Below, piece after piece: positions 36,111-44,810 of a stretch of DNA of 64,000 nucleotides. The position numbers and the translations under genes were made by a program. The stretch's first letter is position 1. Every line of letters begins with the position of its first letter. The notes below the pieces were generated by a model that worked only from the letters and a program-made list of their open reading frames with translations, was not told the DNA's origin and did not search any database. Source of the stretch: Paenibacillus sp. DMB5 (GTDB lineage Bacteria; Bacillota; Bacilli; Paenibacillales; Paenibacillaceae); NCBI RefSeq assembly GCF_001517085.1, contig NZ_LRAC01000135.1, positions 1 to 64,000 of the forward strand, given 5' to 3'.

Positions 36111-37400
36111 TTAAAATAGGATTAACGTTATATATAGGCCAAGCAGTGTTATGAACAACGTAGGGATTGTCAGGATAATGCCTGTTTTGAAATACGTTCC
36201 CCAGGATATCTTTACTCCTTTGGTGGAAAGCACATGAAGCCACAGTAAGGTAGCCAGTGAACCAATCGGTGTTATCTTCGGTCCTAAGTCCGAACCAATG
36301 ACATTCGCATAAATCAAGGCTTCCTTGATAGCTCCCGAGGTGTGTGTAGCATCAATGGCCAGTGCATCAATCATTACGGTAGGCATGTTATTCATTATGG
36401 ACGAGATCACTGCGGCAATAAAGCCCATCCCCATCGTTGCTGCGAACAGCCCTTGATCCGCAACACCCTGGATGGCATCAGCTAATACATTCGTAAGACC
36501 GGCATTTCTCAGACCATACACGACAACATACATGCCGATAGAAAAGAAAACAATGGCCCAAGGTGCCCCCTTCACGACTTCCATCGTCGGTACAGAAGGA
36601 CTTTTTCTTGCCATAAGCAGGAAAAAGACCGCGATGATACCGGCCACTACAGATACCGGAATGTTCAGGAACTCACTGACAAAGTATCCTGCCAGCAGAA
36701 CCGCAAGTACAATCCATGATAGCTTGAACATCTGCTTGTCTTTAATAGCCTCTGCAGGTCTTTTCAACTGGGAGCTATCAAAGCTTCCTGGAATCCTTTT
36801 TCGGAAGAAGAGATAGAGCACCAGAATACTTGCCCCTAAGGAAAATAAGGTGGGGATTAACATACGTCCGGCATATTCCATAAAGGTCAGCCCGAAAAAA
36901 TCAGCCGATACGATATTGACCAGATTGCTTACAACCAGCGGCAAAGACGTAGTATCTGCTATAAACCCGCTGGCAATGATGAATGGAAATACCTTTTTCT
37001 CATCAAAATTAAGCGCACGGACCATAGCCAGCACAATCGGGGTTAGGATGAGCGCTGCCCCGTCGTTAGCAAAAAACGCCGCTACTAGGGCACCAAGAAT
37101 AATGACATAGATAAACATCCGGGTTCCATTCCCGCCGGCAGCCCTGGCCATATGTAAGGCAGCCCATTCAAAGAAGCCAATTTTATCGAGGATCAGCGAG
37201 ATCAGGATAATTGCAACAAAGGCCAGTGTGGCATTCCATACAATCAGCGTAACATCCAGAACATCATTCAAGCTGACTACACCGGCAAGTAAGGCGAGTA
37301 CTGCTCCGCCGCAGGCAGACCATCCAATGGACAGATTTTTAGGCTGCCAGATAACAAAAACCAAAGTGACTATAAAGATTAGACTTGCCATAACCACCAA
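36111..37400 (-). CDS. arsB: Arsenite efflux permease ArsB
   Basis: A 429-residue transporter of the ArsB/NhaD ion-transporter superfamily with about eleven to twelve helices. Motifs of the family include FFANDGAALILTPIVLAM and SSIMNNMPTVMIDALAI, the paired discontinuous-helix regions, and IGSDLGPKITPIGSLATLLW. It expels arsenite (and antimonite) using the proton gradient. The frame starts at TTG 37400 after GGGGGAA; ATG 37391 is possible. It lies 117 bp from arsR, in the same orientation. Confidence 0.92.
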   Translation of the reverse strand: MVVMASLIFIVTLVFVIWQPKNLSIGWSACGGAVLALLAGVVSLNDVLDVTLIVWNATLAFVAIILISLILDKIGFFEWAALHMARAAGGNGTRMFIYVIILGALVAAFFANDGAALILTPIVLAMVRALNFDEKKVFPFIIASGFIADTTSLPLVVSNLVNIVSADFFGLTFMEYAGRMLIPTLFSLGASILVLYLFFRKRIPGSFDSSQLKRPAEAIKDKQMFKLSWIVLAVLLAGYFVSEFLNIPVSVVAGIIAVFFLLMARKSPSVPTMEVVKGAPWAIVFFSIGMYVVVYGLRNAGLTNVLADAIQGVADQGLFAATMGMGFIAAVISSIMNNMPTVMIDALAIDATHTSGAIKEALIYANVIGSDLGPKITPIGSLATLLWLHVLSTKGVKISWGTYFKTGIILTIPTLFITLLGLYITLILF

Positions 37401-37517
37401 ATGAATTCCCCCAGTTTATGTCTAACTCCTACACCATAGAGCATTCCCTCCATAGAGTTAAGTTTAATCTCAGGCATCATTATATAATTATATGCTTATA
37501 TATTCAACGAAAAAATG

Positions 37518-37844
37518 CTATTCACAGCAAACAGCCTTTGACGGCTTATTCAATTGCGATAACACGGTATTAGCATCAGGGGTAAGATTTAAAATCGCCT
37601 TAACATGGGGCTTATCTGCGATATTTAAAGAATAATACACCCACTGACCCCTCTTCTGTTCCTTTACCATTCCACTGCTTTTTAATTTGCGCAGATGCTG
37701 ACTAACGGCCGGCTGAGAAATTTCAAAGAGATCCACGAATTCACATACACAACACTCCCGCTCTTTTAGAAGTGTAAGAATCGTAAGACGTGTCTTATCT
37801 CCAAGGAGCTTTAAATCTTCTGCAAGATCATTTAATATGTCCAA
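37518..37844 (-). CDS. arsR: Arsenic-responsive repressor ArsR
   Basis: A 108-residue winged-helix repressor of the ArsR/SmtB family. The HTH lies at about residues 30-65 (FEISQPAVSQHLRKLKSSGM). The metal site just before it, ERECCVCEF, offers three cysteines, the usual arsenite/antimonite sensor; a C-terminal CC pair may add another. It should bind its own promoter region and release on arsenite. It leads the arsR-arsB-arsC-phosphatase set and is divergent from the MarR-arsM genes. Confidence 0.9.
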   Translation of the reverse strand: MDILNDLAEDLKLLGDKTRLTILTLLKERECCVCEFVDLFEISQPAVSQHLRKLKSSGMVKEQKRGQWVYYSLNIADKPHVKAILNLTPDANTVLSQLNKPSKAVCCE

Positions 37845-37926
37845 TTATAAATCTCCTTTCTCCGTATATAAGACGACACTTATATTCTAAGGCCTTGATG
37901 ATCAATTATCAACCAAGCAAATTAAA

Positions 37927-37945
37927 TACTTGCATTTTGCAATTA
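37927..37945. promoter_or_regulatory. Probable MarR operator, copy 1
   Basis: TACTTGCATTTTGCAA (with palindrome TTGCA/TGCAA) followed by a TAATTA-rich stretch. The same 16 bases occur at 38443-38458 before arsM. It lies about 35 bp before the MarR start codon, consistent with autoregulation. Confidence 0.65.
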
Positions 37946-37978
37946 ATTACGATATAACTAGTGCAAGAGGTGAAAACA

Positions 37979-38428
37979 ATGGAAACCCCACGGGAACTAT
38001 TCCAAATCATGAGCCGGCGTTTAGGACTACTCAATAAGGACTGCTGCAGTGTAGGGGGGTGTAATCTTTCCGCAACCCAAAGCCACCTGCTATATGAGAT
38101 AGACCGGAGCCATAATCCTTCCATGCAGCAAGTCGCCGAAACCCTTGGCACTGATATTACAACCTTCAGCAGACAAGTCCAGTCTTTGGTCAAAATGAAC
38201 CTGGTTAAAAAGACGCCCGATCCCGCCGACCGGAGAATTTATAACCTGTCCCTTACTCCTGAAGGGAAAATGGTGGCCACAACGATTGATCAACAAATGA
38301 ATGAATACCTGAATGAAGCCTTCTCGCACATGAGTGAGTTTGAAGTAGAAACATTACTGCGGTCCATAAAGCTATTTAACGAAGCAATGGGGAAATCCAG
38401 CAATTGCTGCGCACCTGTAAAAGGGTGA
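37979..38428 (+). CDS. Cys-rich MarR-family regulator of the arsM cluster
   Basis: A 149-residue MarR-type winged-helix protein. The HTH lies at about residues 45-75 (SMQQVAETLGTDITTFSRQV) and the wing at TPDPADRRIYNLSLT. Unusual for MarR are the cysteine groups NKDCCSVGGCN near residue 25 and SSNCCAPVKG at the C-terminus, which look like a trivalent-arsenic or metal site. The ATG at 37979 has GAGGTG upstream; GTG 37961 is too early. It is co-directional with arsM and arsN1, and the same operator-like motif precedes both this gene and arsM. Sensing of arsenite or a methylarsenical is inferred. Confidence 0.8.
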   Translation: METPRELFQIMSRRLGLLNKDCCSVGGCNLSATQSHLLYEIDRSHNPSMQQVAETLGTDITTFSRQVQSLVKMNLVKKTPDPADRRIYNLSLTPEGKMVATTIDQQMNEYLNEAFSHMSEFEVETLLRSIKLFNEAMGKSSNCCAPVKG

Positions 38429-38442
38429 TTTCTCTTTCTTTA

Positions 38443-38460
38443 TACTTGCATTTTGCAAAT
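38443..38460. promoter_or_regulatory. Probable MarR operator, copy 2
   Basis: TACTTGCATTTTGCAAATAA repeats the motif at 37927 exactly over 16 bases and lies about 28 bp before the arsM start. Confidence 0.65.
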
Positions 38461-38485
38461 AATTATAACTAAGGAGTGTATAAGT

Positions 38486-39292
38486 ATGACCAAACTTACT
38501 AATGATCAGATCCGTCAAAATGTACGGGGGCGTTACCAAAAAGTTGCTGTAAAAAAGAGCGAAGCTTCCTCTTCCTGCTGCACACCCGCCGACAGCAGCT
38601 GCTGTGACTCCCCGGCTGATTTCGATGCCATATCCGCCAAGCTTGGTTATTCCGGCAGTGATCTCGCTGCAGTTCCTGAGGGTGCAAATTTAGGCCTTGG
38701 TTGTGGTAATCCCCAGGCTATTGCTGAACTGCAGGCTGGTGAGCATGTTCTGGATCTCGGGAGTGGCGGCGGATTCGATTGCTTCCTCGCTTCCCGGCAG
38801 GTAGGTGACAAAGGCCATGTTATAGGTGTAGATATGACGCCTGAAATGATCAGCCGGGCAAGGGAAAACGCCATTAAAGGTAAGTTCAGTAATACTGAAT
38901 TCAGACTAGGTGAAATTGAGCATCTTCCTGTCGCTGACCATTCAATAAACGTAATTATCTCCAACTGCGTGATCAACCTCTCACCGGACAAACAGCAGGT
39001 ATTCCGTGAGGCCTATCGTGTTCTTCAGCCAGGAGGGCGTCTGGCCATCTCTGATATCGTAACTACAGCTGAGCTTCCCCCTGAGATCAAAAATGACTTT
39101 GACGAATTATATTCGGGTTGTATCTCCGGAGCCTCTTCCATTGCTGATGTAGAGCAGATGCTTCACGAAAGTGGCTTTACTGAGATCAGTATTGAGCCAA
39201 AAGACGAATCCAGAACATTTATTAAAGATTGGGTTCCCGGCGCGAACGTTGACGAGTACATCGTGTCTGCTGTAATTAAGGCAAGAAAGTAA
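38486..39292 (+). CDS. arsM: Arsenite S-adenosylmethionine methyltransferase ArsM
   Basis: A 268-residue class I methyltransferase. The SAM loop is VLDLGSGGGFDCFLASRQVG (about residue 78) with GVDMTPEMI next. The arsenic-binding cysteines of ArsM are present: SCCTP and SSCCDS near the N-terminus, ISNCVINLSPD and LYSGCISGASS. It methylates arsenite stepwise to methyl- and dimethylarsenicals. The ATG at 38486 has AAGGAG ahead of it; the frame opens at 38453, inside the operator. It lies between the MarR gene and arsN1. Confidence 0.93.
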   Translation: MTKLTNDQIRQNVRGRYQKVAVKKSEASSSCCTPADSSCCDSPADFDAISAKLGYSGSDLAAVPEGANLGLGCGNPQAIAELQAGEHVLDLGSGGGFDCFLASRQVGDKGHVIGVDMTPEMISRARENAIKGKFSNTEFRLGEIEHLPVADHSINVIISNCVINLSPDKQQVFREAYRVLQPGGRLAISDIVTTAELPPEIKNDFDELYSGCISGASSIADVEQMLHESGFTEISIEPKDESRTFIKDWVPGANVDEYIVSAVIKARK

Positions 39293-39310
39293 TCTTAAGG
39301 GGAGGTTCAT

Positions 39311-39808
39311 ATGATGAGTACATTAACTGTTCGTCAGGCCACACCAGCAGATATTGGAGGGATCCTGCGTATCTACAACCAGGGAATCGAGGACCGGATC
39401 GCTACACTTGAAACAGAGACGAAAGACTTCTCCTATATGGAAGCATGGTTCAACGATCACCAAGGCCGTTTTAGCGTTTTGGCCGCTGAACGGGAAGGTG
39501 AAGTCGTTGGCTGGGCCTCCCTGAACCCCTACTCGCACCGCTGCGCCTATAACGGGGTGGCTGACCTCTCTGTCTACATTGACCGAAGCTTTCGTGGACA
39601 GGGTGTAGGCAGTTCTCTGCTGGAGTCCTTACACAAGGCCGCAAAGGACAACAGCTTTTATAAAATCGTCCTCTTTACCTTTCCGTTCAATGAGAGCGGT
39701 CAAGGGCTGTACCGGAAGATGGGCTACCGGCAGGTTGGTGTATTTGAGAAGCAGGGTGTAATGGATGGAGAATTTATTGATGTGATGATTATGGAGAAAC
39801 TGCTTTGA
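39311..39808 (+). CDS. GNAT N-acetyltransferase, ArsN1/phosphinothricin acetyltransferase type
   Basis: A 165-residue GNAT enzyme of the phosphinothricin acetyltransferase type. Typical segments are VRQATPADIGGILRIYNQGI, an acetyl-CoA loop in YIDRSFRGQGVGSSLLESLH and FNESGQGLYRKMGYRQVGVF. The family inactivates glutamate-like antibiotics by N-acetylation; members in arsenic clusters (ArsN1) act on arsinothricin. It follows arsM by 18 bp with GGGGAGG as ribosome site, so it is probably co-expressed with it. Arsinothricin as substrate is inferred from context. Confidence 0.8.
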   Translation: MMSTLTVRQATPADIGGILRIYNQGIEDRIATLETETKDFSYMEAWFNDHQGRFSVLAAEREGEVVGWASLNPYSHRCAYNGVADLSVYIDRSFRGQGVGSSLLESLHKAAKDNSFYKIVLFTFPFNESGQGLYRKMGYRQVGVFEKQGVMDGEFIDVMIMEKLL

Positions 39809-39978
39809 ATGAACCTGACAGTTACCATTAACATATAATCCTTCGCTTAAAATATACTCGTTAGCCCAAGCATAGTAAATTTCGTTTTGCCGGTTAATTG
39901 AACAAAGGCAGCCAATTACGCTGATCGGCTGCGCTCATGTCTTTATTGAGCCAATGTGTCCCTTTATGCTGGAGCTTT

Positions 39979-40446
39979 TTAGCCTTTTTGGTTGTGCGGA
40001 AAATAGCTGGACAATATCTTAAGGCTTTCTTCCCGCAATATGCCGCCTGTAACTTCAGGTTTATGATAAGAGTGTTCAAATACAATATGAGAAGCATTAC
40101 TTCCCTGCTCGTCTAAAAGATCACAAAGATCGATATCACTGGCAGCATACACGAGTCGCCCAAGCTTGGTCCAAACCATCGCACCTGAGCACATAAAACA
40201 TGGTTCACAGCTTGAATATAACGTGTACTCCTGTAAATCGGTAATGTGTGTTTCTGCACAGAATTTCCGCAGCAATCCCGCTTCTGCATGGAACGTTGGA
40301 TCACTCGCTGAATAAATCTGGTTCTCGTTACTGTATACAATTTCACCATCTTTAACCAATACTGCCCCAAAAGGTTCGTTACCATGCTCAACAGCAAGTT
40401 GAGAAAGTCTAATGGCTTCTTTCATGAAAAATTCATCCTGACTCAT
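39979..40446 (-). CDS. Nucleoside deaminase (CMP/dCMP deaminase superfamily)
   Basis: A 155-residue zinc enzyme with the two deaminase motifs: HAEAGLLRKF (about residue 54) and SSCEPCFMCSGAM (about residue 80). The C-terminal half resembles tRNA-adenosine/guanine/cytosine deaminase relatives of unknown substrate. It is cytoplasmic. It lies 18 bp after the MerR gene on the same strand and is probably co-transcribed with it. Confidence 0.85.
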   Translation of the reverse strand: MSQDEFFMKEAIRLSQLAVEHGNEPFGAVLVKDGEIVYSNENQIYSASDPTFHAEAGLLRKFCAETHITDLQEYTLYSSCEPCFMCSGAMVWTKLGRLVYAASDIDLCDLLDEQGSNASHIVFEHSYHKPEVTGGILREESLKILSSYFPHNQKG

Positions 40447-40464
40447 TATTATGTCCCCTTTCTT

Positions 40465-40926
40465 CTATCCTCCATGATTCGCTTCATGAAATGCAGGCGA
40501 GTAAAATACGTCACTATGCATATGTTTGATTTTGTCCCAGTTGCCCGGATTCATCGTATCAGGAGAGCGTTGCTCCAAAATAGCCTGATAAAGGGCGGTT
40601 TTTTGTTCCAAATGGGCAATGTGCTGTTTGGCTTCCTCAAGCTTGGCGATTGCATCCTCTTTATGCTCCATCATGAGTGCGTAACGCTGCGAGAGGGTGG
40701 AATCTCCTTCAAGACAGAGATCCACATACATTTTGATGGCTTCGATCGGCATCCCGGATTGTTTGAGGCATTTGATGCCATGCAGCCAGTTAATCGATTC
40801 TTCGTCAAATATCCGAATATTGTTCTGATTGCGCTGTATGCTTGGCACCAGACCTTTGTCTGTGTAAAAGCGTATTGCGTGCTCAGTGAGTCCCGTGATT
40901 AGGGCGGCCTCTTTGACTGTATGCAC
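40465..40926 (-). CDS. MerR-family regulator
   Basis: A 153-residue MerR protein: N-terminal winged helix (HTVKEAALITGLTEHAIRFY), the wing FDEESINWLHGIKCLKQSGM, then a coiled coil (about residues 80-115). There is no metal-type cysteine cluster, so it resembles the YraB/AdhR subgroup that responds to reactive carbonyls. It is divergent from an aldo/keto reductase, with a typical long-spacer MerR promoter between them. Confidence 0.88.
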   Translation of the reverse strand: MHTVKEAALITGLTEHAIRFYTDKGLVPSIQRNQNNIRIFDEESINWLHGIKCLKQSGMPIEAIKMYVDLCLEGDSTLSQRYALMMEHKEDAIAKLEEAKQHIAHLEQKTALYQAILEQRSPDTMNPGNWDKIKHMHSDVFYSPAFHEANHGG

Positions 40927-40958
40927 ATGAACTCCTCCTTTTATTTTTTGAGATCAGC

Positions 40959-40989
40959 TTGACTTCGTGTAACACGAAGGACCTAAGGT
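40959..40989 (+). promoter_or_regulatory. MerR-controlled promoter with 19-bp spacer
   Basis: TTGACT (40959-40964) and TAAGGT (40984-40989) are separated by 19 bp. The spacer holds the palindrome CTTCGTG-TAA-CACGAAG (40963-40979), the standard layout in which MerR proteins untwist DNA to activate. It faces the aldo/keto reductase gene. Confidence 0.8.
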
Positions 40990-41091
40990 TAGTGTAACGC
41001 AAATGAGCCGTATGTGATAACTCTGCTGCAATGCCCGATTCCAGGGAGTACGCGCCTTTGCTGTTGAACATTTTATTGAGGAGGAATTACA

Positions 41092-41943
41092 ATGCAAAGC
41101 GTTACATTAAACAATGGTGTGAACATGCCGATCATCGGCTGCGGAGTTTACCAGATTCCTGATGCTCAGGAATGTGAGAACGCCGTGTATGAAGCGCTGA
41201 TGGCTGGTTACCGCTTAATCGATACCGCCGCCGGTTATCTAAATGAGGAAGCGGTAGGCCGCGCGATCAAGCGCAGTGGTATACCGCGTGAGGAGCTGTT
41301 CATCACGACCAAGCTCTGGGTTCAGGATACCGGCTACGAGAGTGCTAAGCTGGCGTTTGATAAATCCCTTAAGAAGCTTAAGCTTGACTATCTTGATCTG
41401 TACCTGATTCACCAGCCATTCGGCGATTACTATGGCGCTTGGCGGGCGATGGAAGAACTGTACCGCGAAGGCAAAAGCAAGGCAATCGGGGTCAGCAATT
41501 TCCTGCCTGACCGTCTAATGGACCTGATTGTCCATAACGAAATAGCACCCGCCGTTAACCAGATCGAAACGCATCCGTTCTACCAGCAGGCAGAGAGTGC
41601 AGCTTTTATGAAAGATCAGGGAGTACAGCACCAATCGTGGGCCCCGTTTGCTGAAGGTCTCAACAACTTATTCGGTAACGACGTTTTGGCCTCGCTGGCA
41701 GAAAAACACAACAAGTCTGTTGCCCAAGTCGTATTGCGCTGGCTTGTTCAGCGCGGGATCGTTGTCATTCCAAAATCCGTTAAAAAAGAGCGTATTGCCG
41801 AGAACATTAACATTTTTGATTTTGAGCTCCGCTCAGAGGATATGGAACAAATCGCTGCGCTGGATACGGGTTCTAGTCTCTTCGGTTCTTACCTGGATCC
41901 GAACGTCGCCAAAATGATGGGTAACTGGAAAGTCGATCTGTAA
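41092..41943 (+). CDS. Aldo/keto reductase
   Basis: A 283-residue AKR with the catalytic residues Asp and Tyr in LIDTAAGYLNEE, Lys in FITTKLWVQ and His in YLIHQPFGDY; NADPH-binding residues follow in IPKSVKKERIAEN. It reduces aldehydes and ketones such as methylglyoxal. Regulation by the divergent MerR protein suggests a carbonyl or quinone stress role. RBS GAGGAGG lies ahead of the ATG. Confidence 0.92.
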   Translation: MQSVTLNNGVNMPIIGCGVYQIPDAQECENAVYEALMAGYRLIDTAAGYLNEEAVGRAIKRSGIPREELFITTKLWVQDTGYESAKLAFDKSLKKLKLDYLDLYLIHQPFGDYYGAWRAMEELYREGKSKAIGVSNFLPDRLMDLIVHNEIAPAVNQIETHPFYQQAESAAFMKDQGVQHQSWAPFAEGLNNLFGNDVLASLAEKHNKSVAQVVLRWLVQRGIVVIPKSVKKERIAENINIFDFELRSEDMEQIAALDTGSSLFGSYLDPNVAKMMGNWKVDL

Positions 41944-42009
41944 ATCTTGATCAGACCGTAACAAGTAACGACCGGGATTTCCATAAATGATCTGCCCGTT
42001 AACGCAACG

Positions 42010-42045
42010 AAAAGCAGCCTGTCCTAATGACCGGCTGCTTTTTTC
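42010..42045 (+). terminator. Terminator of the aldo/keto reductase gene
   Basis: AAAAGCAGCC and GGCTGCTTTTTT around a 13-base loop. No gene is seen in the remaining spacer to 42263; a weak TGTCCC/GGGACA stem near 42215-42248 could end the minus-strand gene that follows. Confidence 0.8.
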
Positions 42046-42263
42046 TGTATTAAGCATCGTTTTCTGTTAGCTTTAACAAGCTCTCATCGATTTTTATAGG
42101 GTTTGATGCACAGGTGAGAGTACTGGACTCTTGACGCAAACTGTGAAACTGCCTTCCCATTCGGGACTTTAATGCAAGAGATAGCACATAATGTGCGCAC
42201 TAAAAAAGTGAGCTGTCCCAGATAACCATTTCATGGCTTCAGGGACAACCCTCTTCATTACTA

Positions 42264-42980
42264 TTAATACTGTTGTACTTCCTCGTAGGGTACAAGCAGC
42301 ATTCTACGCTGCACATCCATAAGCAACCGAATCGCCCAAGATGCGATCACGGCAACGACCAATCCAACTACAAGATAAGAAATGTACTGTTGAGGTAATG
42401 TCCACTGGATATTAAACAAAGCAAACACACTATTCTCAAGAATGTTCAAATCCATCGTTTGCAGAAAAATCTGATGTAGCACTGGTAGTGTAATCAGACT
42501 CAATGCAGTCGCTACCATCGCTACCGTAAGTGAAAAGAAGACAATACTGGAAACAAACCGCCCCATAATCAACATAATGTTACGTGCAAAATCCGCACCA
42601 TGAAAGCCCAACTTTATTCGTTGAAGGAAGCCTGCTACCTCCATCTGCCTATCTGATCTGTGTTCCTCGGTCGATCTAGGAATATCGAGCAATGATCTCA
42701 CTAGCTCTTGTTCAAATTTTACGATGTAATCTAATCCCTTAGCTACTGCAAAAAACAAGGGAATGCCGATGAAAATTGGTGTTAATCCAATGGATAACGC
42801 TAGCCCTGTCACCATAAACACGAAATAGACAATCGTGATCGGCAATGATATTAAGAAATACAAAATACTCCGATACGTCTTGGGACTTCCCCCACGTTTG
42901 CGTGGTTTAGATTGTGATTCTACAGGAACTTGTATGGACTCAAGCACTCCAATCGGCCTAGTATACACTTTATCATTCAT
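42264..42980 (-). CDS. Membrane sensor-domain protein (no kinase attached)
   Basis: A 238-residue protein with about four membrane helices: two close together near residues 45-85 (YFLISLPITIVYFVFMVTGL, then SIGLTPIFIGIPLFFAVAKG) and two in the C-terminal half. The pattern matches the putative sensor domain that opens some actinobacterial and bacillary histidine kinases, but no kinase follows. The ATG at 42980 (AGGACAGGG upstream) is preferred to GTG 43001. The gene and its flanks are AT-rich compared with the rest of the window. Function unknown. Confidence 0.65.
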   Translation of the reverse strand: MNDKVYTRPIGVLESIQVPVESQSKPRKRGGSPKTYRSILYFLISLPITIVYFVFMVTGLALSIGLTPIFIGIPLFFAVAKGLDYIVKFEQELVRSLLDIPRSTEEHRSDRQMEVAGFLQRIKLGFHGADFARNIMLIMGRFVSSIVFFSLTVAMVATALSLITLPVLHQIFLQTMDLNILENSVFALFNIQWTLPQQYISYLVVGLVVAVIASWAIRLLMDVQRRMLLVPYEEVQQY

Positions 42981-43241
42981 TTTCCCTGTCCTTCCTCTCA
43001 CGTTTTTTCAATTATCATCATTATACGTGATGAAGAGAAGGCTCAAAACAGTCTATGGAATGGAGTTGTACCAGACCTAAGGCTAGGATGAAGTATGTCC
43101 AGATGCTTTTTCAACTTGTTGGTGAATCTCAATTGTAGCAAATCCGGTTTTTACAGAACCAGAAAAGTTCTGATACTCATTAAAAAGTATAACGAGAAAT
43201 TCACAATCTGGTTCTATAACATCACTTATGTATCCTGTCCG

Positions 43242-43535
43242 TTAAAATAATCTACGGAGAAATTTAATCCATTTAGGCTCATATGCTTCACTAATAGGAA
43301 CACCTTTATAATAACTATTATAAGGTTCCATCTCCCATATCTTTAAAAGCCCATTGGGAACTTCATACTTAAATATGAGTGAGCTATCGTCGGCTCTAAT
43401 ATAATATTCATTACATGCACAGCAGTACAAAATCTGCGATTTATTGGAGCAATATGCATAAATATTAACCTCAGTGTTACAGGCTTTGCATCGAATGATC
43501 CGATTGCGGTTTAGCCATTCAATAAATAACTTCAG
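43242..43535 (-). CDS. Small zinc-ribbon-like hypothetical protein, start unclear
   Basis: The reading frame is open from 43535 to a stop at 43242. It reads RCKACNTEVNIYAYCSNKS and then YCCACNEYYIRADDSS, giving two CxxC knuckles that look like a zinc ribbon, followed by a Tyr/Glu-rich tail ending KWIKFLRRLF. There is no standard start at the upstream end. An ATG with GGAG upstream lies at 43545 but in another frame; deleting one base of the A4 run at 43537-43540 would join them into a ~100-residue protein. Function unknown. Confidence 0.5.
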   Translation of the reverse strand: MKLFIEWLNRNRIIRCKACNTEVNIYAYCSNKSQILYCCACNEYYIRADDSSLIFKYEVPNGLLKIWEMEPYNSYYKGVPISEAYEPKWIKFLRRLF

Positions 43536-43714
43536 ATTTTATCATCTCCGTTCATTCGCCTCTGATCATTTAATGCGCCTGTCCGTTGATAATTCACATA
43601 GAAGTTCATATCATCACACCTGGTATTATTTGGGTTATATTTTAACACAATTAGTAAAACCTTGTCAGTCTCATACTTTTCTTTTCTTTTGACACCTGTA
43701 CCTTTCAGGTCTCA

Positions 43715-44134
43715 CTACAGCCAGTCCTCCGCCAGCAGCTGCTTCAGCAGCTTCACCTGTTCCGCGCCGATTTTGGCGGCAATCTCCTGCTCGATCTTTT
43801 GCTTGATCTCCAGCATTCTGCGGCACACCTCCAGCCCGCCGGCGGTCAGGGAGATGTATTTGTCACGGCTGTTTCCCTCCACCTGGACGGTTTCGACATA
43901 GCCCTGCTCCAGCAGGGAATTAACCACTTTCTGCGCCCCCTGGCGGGATATGCTGATCCTGCGGCTAATGTCTGAGATGGACAGCCTTCCGTGCAGCTCA
44001 AGCTTAGCCAGAATATGCGTCTCTGTATGGTTAAGCGGATCACCGCTGCCTGCACTCACTTTTTCACGCAATACTTTATGTTTTTCACTGACCAGATCAA
44101 TCAGATTTAATCCACGGATATATTCCTTCATCAC
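43715..44134 (-). CDS. MarR-family regulator
   Basis: A 139-residue MarR-type protein: HTH at about residues 50-75 (RLSISDISRRISISRQGAQK) and wing VQVEGNSRDKYISLT. It is divergent from a DUF2798 membrane protein gene, with a 27-bp perfect-armed palindrome between them that is its probable operator. The inducer is unknown. Confidence 0.85.
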   Translation of the reverse strand: MMKEYIRGLNLIDLVSEKHKVLREKVSAGSGDPLNHTETHILAKLELHGRLSISDISRRISISRQGAQKVVNSLLEQGYVETVQVEGNSRDKYISLTAGGLEVCRRMLEIKQKIEQEIAAKIGAEQVKLLKQLLAEDWL

Positions 44135-44184
44135 AAAAGGCCTCCAGTTATCAGAATACTATTTCAGTTTGAACATTCTTCGGG

Positions 44185-44211
44185 ATTATTGTCAACCAAG
44201 TTGACAATAAT
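44185..44211. promoter_or_regulatory. MarR operator palindrome
   Basis: ATTATTGTCAA and TTGACAATAAT are perfect 11-bp arms around CCAAG, lying between the divergent MarR and DUF2798 genes, 58 bp before the DUF2798 start. Confidence 0.8.
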
Positions 44212-44268
44212 CGACCCACTGCTAATATGAGTGGAGCATAAAAACCTAAAGCTAAGGGAGTTTGAACA

Positions 44269-44742
44269 ATGGGCAGAAACAAAAAAGAAGCACTGGTCTT
44301 CACCAGCATGACGTGCTTCCTGATGGTTGTGGGAATGAGCTTTTATAATGTAATCATATCGGTCGGCGCAACAAGCGAAGTGTTTATTCAGGTTGCAGCA
44401 GGCTTGCTGCCGGCGCTGGCAGTCGCACTCGTGCTGGACATTTTCGTCGTCAGCAAAATCGCCAAGGGGCTGGCGTTCAAGCTGCTTAAGCCGTCCGACC
44501 CCGTGATCAAAAAAGTATTAACCATTTCATCCTTTATGGTCTGCGGCATGGTTATCTGCATGTCCCTATATGGCACACTAGCACACTACGGTTTCGGAGA
44601 CAACTTTCTGCGTCACTATCTGACCATCCTTGGTCTTAATTTCATCTGCGCCCTGCCGCTGCAGTTGCTGATTGTCGGTCCGCTTGCCCGCTTCTTATTT
44701 ACAAAAATCTATCCGGTGAAGGCAGCGGTGCAGAGTGCTTAG
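44269..44742 (+). CDS. DUF2798 family membrane protein
   Basis: A 157-residue protein with four hydrophobic helices in two similar halves (VFTSMTCFLMVVGMSFYNVI and SSFMVCGMVICMSLYGTLAH), as in DUF2798 proteins. Family function is unknown; members are often paired with MarR or TetR regulators, as here. The internal repeat suggests duplication of a two-helix unit. Confidence 0.8.
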   Translation: MGRNKKEALVFTSMTCFLMVVGMSFYNVIISVGATSEVFIQVAAGLLPALAVALVLDIFVVSKIAKGLAFKLLKPSDPVIKKVLTISSFMVCGMVICMSLYGTLAHYGFGDNFLRHYLTILGLNFICALPLQLLIVGPLARFLFTKIYPVKAAVQSA

Positions 44743-44810
44743 TCCTTGCTTGATTCAGCAGAGCCTTGGGTAATAATGGATAACAAACTGCTATGAAAGG
44801 ATGTTGTGCC

